Assembly (NCBI RefSeq): GCF_009759665.1
Contig: NZ_WQNE01000039.1
Span: 1 to 64,000 of the forward strand
Direction of reading: 5' to 3'
Source of the DNA: Bradyrhizobium cajani
GTDB lineage: Bacteria; Pseudomonadota; Alphaproteobacteria; Rhizobiales; Xanthobacteraceae
Length of the DNA: 64,000 nucleotides
Shown: positions 59,750 through 64,000 of the stretch, piece by piece
Position numbering within the stretch: the stretch's first letter is position 1
Layout of the letters: each line of letters opens with the position of its first letter
Notes under the pieces: generated by a model
What the model was told of the DNA's origin: nothing
What the model saw: the letters and a program-made list of their open reading frames with translations, nothing else
Databases searched by the model: none
Made by a program: the position numbers and the translations under genes

Positions 59750-60304
59750 ATGAAACATCCGTCGAGCCGCGAATTCTTCGCGTACTGGGACAAGAAGCGC
59801 GGCACGGCGCGGGCCCCTGATCGGGCCGACATCGATCCGGCCGCGGTCCGCGGCCTGCTCGGTGACATCTTCGTGCTGTCCTGCGAGCCGAAGCTCGGCT
59901 TTCCGTTCCGCGTCGCAGGCACGCGCGTCTGCGCCCTCGCCGGCTGCGACCTCAAGGACGCGAGCTTTGCGGCGCTGTTCACGGAGGCGAGTCGCAGCGA
60001 GATCGAGGAGATCACGACCATTGTCGCCGACGAGACGCTAGGTGCGATCGCCGGCATCACCGCTGCGCGCGAGGACGGCAGCAAGGCCTATCTGGAGCTG
60101 CTGCTGCTGCCCTTCAACGCCCGCCCCCACACGCCCGTCAGCGTCACCGGCGTGCTGGCACCGTTCGACGACGAATGCGGCGCGCTTGGACCGTTCACCC
60201 TCACCTCCTGGCGCTATCTGCACCAGCCCGAGAAACTGCTGCCGCGCGCGATCCGCAAATTGCAGATCGCACGCGGGTTGATGGTGTATGAGGGGCTACG
60301 CTAG
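59750..60304 (+). CDS. PAS_5-family protein
   Basis: 184 residues from ATG 59750. The sequence SREFFAYWDKKRG, PDRADIDPAAVRGLLGDIFV and FRVAGTRVCALAGCDLKDAS matches the PAS_5 family of alphaproteobacteria (single sensor domain, no output module). The last part (GPFTLTSWRYLHQPEKL) is also typical. Cytoplasmic. Members often lie under cell-cycle control; the CtrA-type box upstream fits. Confidence 0.85.
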   Translation: MKHPSSREFFAYWDKKRGTARAPDRADIDPAAVRGLLGDIFVLSCEPKLGFPFRVAGTRVCALAGCDLKDASFAALFTEASRSEIEEITTIVADETLGAIAGITAAREDGSKAYLELLLLPFNARPHTPVSVTGVLAPFDDECGALGPFTLTSWRYLHQPEKLLPRAIRKLQIARGLMVYEGLR

Positions 60305-60457
60305 GCCTCGCAACTCCGCGTGCGGCAACGATCGGCCGCGCGACACATTGACCGCGCATGGCATGGCCGTTTTTGCCGGATTTGCGCCATTCCCGATGTC
60401 GTTGCGAGCGGATAGCTTCCGCATCGCGTGAAGCGACGAGGATCGGGTGACATCATC

Positions 60458-61591
60458 ATGAGCTGGCGCATTCTGGTGTGGAGCGGCCTCGGTTGCCTGG
60501 CGCTGTTCGCGACGATCGGCGGAACCTGGCTGTTCATGCTGCCGGACCAGCCGTCACGCGGAACCGCGCCTGCAATATCCCGAGAGGAGTCCGCGGCAAT
60601 GCTTGCCGCGCTGAAGCCGCCGAAGCGCAAACGCCCGCTGATCGCCATCATCGGCATCAACGACATGAGCGAGACCACCGACTATCTGATGCCCTACGGC
60701 ATCCTGGCGCGCGCCGATGTCGCCGACGTCCTCACATTGGTGACACAGCCCGGGCCCGTCACGCTCTATCCCGCGCTGAAGGTGCAGCCGCACGCGACCA
60801 TCGCCGAGTTCGATGCCACCCACCCCGATGGCGCCGACTACGTCATCGTGCCCGCGATGAGCCGCGACGACGACGCGGTCGCCCTGCAATGGATCAGGAG
60901 CCAGGCTGGCAAGGGCGCGATCGTGATCGGCGTCTGCGTCGGCGCCACGGTCGTCGCCAACACCGGGCTGCTCGACGGCAAGCGGGCCACGACGCACTGG
61001 TACTCCGTGCGCGATCTCCAGAAGCATGCGGCGATCCGCTATGCGGCGGACCGCCGACTGGTCGTCGACCAGGGCGTCGCAACGACCACCGGCATCACCG
61101 CGTCCATGCCGATGGCCCTCACCCTCATCGAGACGATCGCGGGCCGCGCCAAGGCGGAGGCGGTCGCCCGCGACATCGGCCTCGTCGAATGGGATGCGCG
61201 CCACCGCAGCGACGCGTTTCAGTTCACGCGGCCGTTTGCGCTCACGGCGATCGCGAACACGCTCGCGTTCTGGAACCGCGAGCAGCTCGGAATCGCGCTG
61301 ACGCCGGGCATCGACGAGGTTTCGCTGGCGCTGATCGCCGATGCGTGGGCGCGCACCTATCGCGCGCGTCCCCTCACCTTCGCCGCCACGGCGGAGGCGC
61401 AGCCGAGCCGCGGCGGGCTCCGCATCCTGCCGGACAGGATCGCAGCAGATTGGCCGGCGAAGCAGACACTGCCGGCCGCGGTCGCACTGCCGCCGGCGCA
61501 GGCCCTGGACCAGACTCTACGTGCCATCGACTCGCGCTACGGACCGCGCACGGCCGATTTCGTGGCGATGCAACTCGAATATCCGAGATAG
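60458..61591 (+). CDS. DJ-1/PfpI-family protein with membrane anchor
   Basis: 377 residues from ATG 60458. An N-terminal membrane helix (WSGLGCLALFATIGGTWLFM) is followed by a DJ-1/PfpI domain: LMPYGILARADVADVLTL, the nucleophile elbow VIGVCVGATVVANTG (Cys) and the His region RATTHWYSVRDL. The C-terminal ~150 residues include a second half without a clear family. It resembles the regulator-like AraC-less PfpI proteins. Function unknown. Confidence 0.82.
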   Translation: MSWRILVWSGLGCLALFATIGGTWLFMLPDQPSRGTAPAISREESAAMLAALKPPKRKRPLIAIIGINDMSETTDYLMPYGILARADVADVLTLVTQPGPVTLYPALKVQPHATIAEFDATHPDGADYVIVPAMSRDDDAVALQWIRSQAGKGAIVIGVCVGATVVANTGLLDGKRATTHWYSVRDLQKHAAIRYAADRRLVVDQGVATTTGITASMPMALTLIETIAGRAKAEAVARDIGLVEWDARHRSDAFQFTRPFALTAIANTLAFWNREQLGIALTPGIDEVSLALIADAWARTYRARPLTFAATAEAQPSRGGLRILPDRIAADWPAKQTLPAAVALPPAQALDQTLRAIDSRYGPRTADFVAMQLEYPR

Positions 61592-61804
61592 CAGACCGCG
61601 ATGCGCGGCCCGATGTGTCGCTGCATCGACATGAGCGACGCGCCGGCGCCTTGCGCAGGGGCTTGTGATCCGTCGTTGGAACCCAACCCTGCTACAAGGC
61701 GTTTGCCAATCAGCCGTGGCAATACATCTGCGCGGTGACGCGGGTCGGCTCGGAGAGGATGCGGTTGCTAACCGCCGGGCCTCCGTCGAGGGGCGATTCC
61801 CGTG

Positions 61805-62605
61805 ATGGAGCACGCGACCAGAGTTGGTACCAGAGTAGGCAATCGCCTGTTAGCTGCGTTGCCGCCGGCTGACCTCGCTGTGCTTGCACCGTATCTGCGG
61901 AAAGTGCCTCTTCCACACGACGCAGTACTGGTCCGGTCGGGTGATCGGATCGAACACCTTTATTTCCCCTGCAGCGGCGCGATCGCCTTCATCATGGAGT
62001 TGCCGAACGGACAGACGGCCGCAACCGCCGTCATTGGCAACGACGGCGCCGTCGGCCTCATGTCCGCGCTCGGCCCTGCCCGCTCACCCATGACGGCGGT
62101 CGTCCGCGTCGCCGGCACCGCACTGCAGATCTCGCCCGCGCGATTTCATGCCATACTCCTTCGCAGGCCCGCCATTGCCGGTGCGGTTCAGATTCTCACC
62201 AGGGCGCTGCTGACCCAATTCCAGCACGTCGCGGCCTGCAATGCGCTGCATTCCGTCGAAGCCCGCCTGGCCCGCTGGCTGCTTCACATTCACGATCGGA
62301 CGGATGGCGGTGACGTCCTGCCCCTGACGCAGGAGACGCTGTCGGAATTGCTCGGCGTCCGGCGGACGACTGTCACGCAAGTCCTGAGCAGCCTTCGCGC
62401 ATCGCGGGCGGTGAAATCCAGTCGGCGCGGCCAGGTCGAGATCGACAGGCTACGGTTGGAAGCCGTCGCATGCGAGTGCTACAAGCTGATGAGCCGCAGG
62501 ATCGACCGGATCGTTTCGCAGGATGCCGTCCGCATGCTTCACGCCGCGCCGGCGCCGAACGACTGCCCGCCCCCGGACTTCCCCTTTGCCAGGACGGATT
62601 CGTAG
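61805..62605 (+). CDS. Crp/Fnr-family transcriptional regulator
   Basis: 266 residues from ATG 61805 (GTG 61802 possible). cNMP-binding-like domain at ~15-140 (VLVRSGDRIEHLYFPCSGAI), no cysteine cluster for iron-sulfur, so not an oxygen-sensing FNR. Helix-turn-helix: LTQETLSELLGVRRTTVTQV. Typical of the rhizobial Crp-like group with unknown ligand. Overlaps the convergent small gene by 67 bases. Confidence 0.9.
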   Translation: MEHATRVGTRVGNRLLAALPPADLAVLAPYLRKVPLPHDAVLVRSGDRIEHLYFPCSGAIAFIMELPNGQTAATAVIGNDGAVGLMSALGPARSPMTAVVRVAGTALQISPARFHAILLRRPAIAGAVQILTRALLTQFQHVAACNALHSVEARLARWLLHIHDRTDGGDVLPLTQETLSELLGVRRTTVTQVLSSLRASRAVKSSRRGQVEIDRLRLEAVACECYKLMSRRIDRIVSQDAVRMLHAAPAPNDCPPPDFPFARTDS

Positions 62606-62766
62606 ACCCAGGCCTCCTTGGCGAACCACTCGTGCGTCACCGCGCAAATCCTGCAATAGGTGCGCGAAAAGAACACGGCACTGCATCGAAACCTTTCGCC
62701 ATCCATCTCGATACCTGTCGGAATGGCGCTTCCCGTCTCGGGACACTTGATCATCAACATACCCAT
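62539..62766 (-). CDS. Small Cys-containing conserved protein
   Basis: 75 residues; GGAGGACATCAGG before ATG. IKCPETGSAIPTGIEMDGER and FFSRTYCRICAVTHEWFAKEA hold three cysteines in the pattern C...C-x2-C, plus CSAVFF, suggesting a small metal site. Comparable short proteins (CPxTG...IPTG) are common in rhizobia. The 3' end overlaps the Crp gene antisense. Confidence 0.65.
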   Translation of the reverse strand: MGMLMIKCPETGSAIPTGIEMDGERFRCSAVFFSRTYCRICAVTHEWFAKEAWVYESVLAKGKSGGGQSFGAGAA

Positions 62767-62884
62767 CCTGATGTCCTCCAGCTTGGCGTCGCCTCACGGC
62801 GAGGGATGGGCCGCCATCGGCTGGACTGCGTCTCTTCTGGCGAAGACGCTCGTCCAGCCGATCCACGCGGCCGGTCGCTTCGAT

Positions 62885-63376
62885 TCAAGCAGCCCTATGC
62901 AGAACCCGGTTGAAGCTCTTCCTGATCGGCTCGGCCGTCTCGGTTGCGACCTTCCGGGCAAGGTCCCAAAGCTCCCGATTTTGGCCGGAAGCCGCCTCGA
63001 AGGTCTTGCGGCTGTGGGTGGTGGAGAGATTCACGACATCCGCAAACGACCTCGCATCCGCAAGCTGGGACAGGAATTCCAGCGCGGAGCCGGTATTGAT
63101 GTGTGATATTTCGATGACCTTGGTGCCGTAGTCGGCGGCACGCTTCGCATTGGTGGAACAGGCTTCGCGCAGAGCCTCGGCGATCTCGTCGGACGCCGCC
63201 TTCATCTGCTCGAAATTGGCTTTGGCCCGCGCGGCGCCTTGCTCCGCGACGTCGCCGAAGACCGCCTGCAGGTTGAGGAACGGCATGTCGAACTTGAGCT
63301 TTGCATCGCCATCCGCCGTCGCATTCAGCGCGGTGGCATTCGTCTCGGCTTTCACATTGGCATCATTCACTGTCAT
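62885..63376 (-). CDS. Phasin-family protein
   Basis: 163 residues; AAAGGATGA before ATG. Phasin core in KANFEQMKAASDEIAEALRE, ADYGTKVIEISHINTGSALE and LSQLADARSFADVVNLSTTH, all helical and amphipathic, as in polyhydroxyalkanoate-granule coat proteins. The N-terminal ~25 residues are Asn/Ala-rich. Granule-bound when PHA is made. No PHA synthase in the window. Confidence 0.9.
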   Translation of the reverse strand: MTVNDANVKAETNATALNATADGDAKLKFDMPFLNLQAVFGDVAEQGAARAKANFEQMKAASDEIAEALREACSTNAKRAADYGTKVIEISHINTGSALEFLSQLADARSFADVVNLSTTHSRKTFEAASGQNRELWDLARKVATETAEPIRKSFNRVLHRAA

Positions 63377-63832
63377 TCATCCTTTCACGCGAAACCAGAT
63401 AATGGATTGAAGACTTCCAGACGCTCCCCGCTGCAGCTGCACCGGGAAACCAGTGCCTCTACTCTCAAGGTGAAGGGATGCTGCTGCGGATGTGCTGCTG
63501 TCGCCCCTGCCTGAGCCAACTATGACCAACGAAAGTCGAAGCTTCGGTTCGCTTTCGGACTCTCAACTTGAATAAATTCGATTCATGCGACGAAGCGGCG
63601 CAGGCGGCGCTTCCACTTCGTTAAAGTTGTCGCAATTGTGCCCGCCAACTTGAGATCAGCCGCGGCGAGCCGTTAAGAGACGCCGGCGCACGTAGCCTCG
63701 GGGCCGCTCTGCAGCGCACCGCATTGAACGATACTTCGCATCGCCAACATGGCGCTGCGTCCGGGCACGAGACGGGTGGCGTCTCCTCAATATCGGGCGC
63801 CACCCCCCGCATTCCTGCGGCGCGTTGACCGC
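63377..63832. other. Intergenic region, 456 bases
   Basis: Between the phasin gene and the partial gene at the edge, both on the minus strand. It should hold the phasin promoter. No ORF is convincing; no strong hairpin with T-run. Confidence 0.4.
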
Positions 63833-64000
63833 TTACGGCATCGCCAGATGCCAGGCACCGTTCAGAAAGCCGTCGCCGGTGATGTCGCCGGGCTTCTGGT
63901 CCTTGGCGAAGGTGTAGAGCGGCTTGCCCTTGTAGGCCCATTGCCTGGAGCCGTCGTCGCGCGTGATGATGGTGTAGCCGTCGCCGGCGGCATCGCCGGC
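63833..64000 (-). CDS. COG4315-type repeat lipoprotein, C-terminal part
   Basis: The last 55 residues are visible; the frame stays open at the window edge. GYTIITRDDGSRQWAYKGKP, LYTFAKDQKPGDITGDGF and NGAWHLAMP at the end are the repeat pattern Y-x-F/Y-x-x-D of the secreted-repeat lipoproteins (COG4315). Role unknown, periplasmic. Confidence 0.85.
   Translation of the reverse strand, partial: AGDAAGDGYTIITRDDGSRQWAYKGKPLYTFAKDQKPGDITGDGFLNGAWHLAMP

Overview
The window is high-GC DNA from an alphaproteobacterium, almost certainly Bradyrhizobium or a close relative (Nitrobacteraceae). Evidence: a 14-codon gene with a 17-nt Shine-Dalgarno sequence that matches the Bradyrhizobiaceae-specific rreB mRNA, several families of rhizobial interspersed palindromes, TTAA-N7-TTAA (CtrA-type) boxes, a DUF2336 protein, a phasin, an Omp25/31-type porin, and many small secreted proteins typical of this group. 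Functions are read from motifs only; no search was run.

Region 1-6.8 kb is accessory. The 3' end of a type I secretion HlyD adaptor is followed by two tandem integrated elements at a tRNA-Gly(TCC) gene. Three copies of the tRNA 3' half (1001-1041, 3559-3604 and inside the intact tRNA at 6697-6770) bound element A (about 2.5 kb) and element B (about 3.1 kb). Element A is a prophage scar: holin-like genes, a TIGR04325 methyltransferase, a frameshifted tail-collar gene, and the last part of a tyrosine integrase fused to a GIY-YIG domain. Element B carries a tyrosine integrase whose catalytic tyrosine is out of frame, a small protein overlapping its start, and two secreted cargo proteins, one with a pilus/secretin N-terminal domain and one made of 12-residue repeats. 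Each element has its own short repeats just inside both ends (CTGTAAAAC for A, TTGTCCGAATG for B), as expected for integrase arm sites.

Region 6.9-16.5 kb: rreB with promoter and terminator, YCII, TMEM175-like channel, UvrD-type helicase, LLM flavin oxidoreductase, a 1034-residue TolB-propeller/VCBS/cadherin adhesin-like protein flanked on its far side by a decayed copy of the LLM 3' end, then rlmB and tRNA-Tyr.

Region 16.8-30 kb: small exported proteins, tRNA-Thr, a cytochrome-PQQ dehydrogenase with a GFA-family protein, a methyltransferase, very short membrane proteins, an outer-membrane porin, a TPR protein, a beta-lactamase-fold hydrolase and an S10 carboxypeptidase.

Region 30-47.9 kb is mainly core: NAD kinase, a receiver/Hpt pair behind a 12-bp inverted repeat, a DUF2336 protein, a lytic transglycosylase behind a CtrA-type box, folE-hisI, an iron-sulfur scaffold, a ClpP-fold protease, yidD, an amino acid permease, a lipoprotein hydrolase, a GrlR-type regulator, an MFS transporter and thrS.

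Region 48-64 kb: a compact YadA-type trimeric autotransporter, nitroreductase, serine hydrolase, PAS-GGDEF-EAL protein, patatin phospholipase, CBS protein, rhomboid protease behind a candidate structured RNA with terminator, PAS_5 and DJ-1/PfpI proteins, a Crp/Fnr regulator, a phasin, and the C-terminus of a COG4315-type repeat lipoprotein at the edge.
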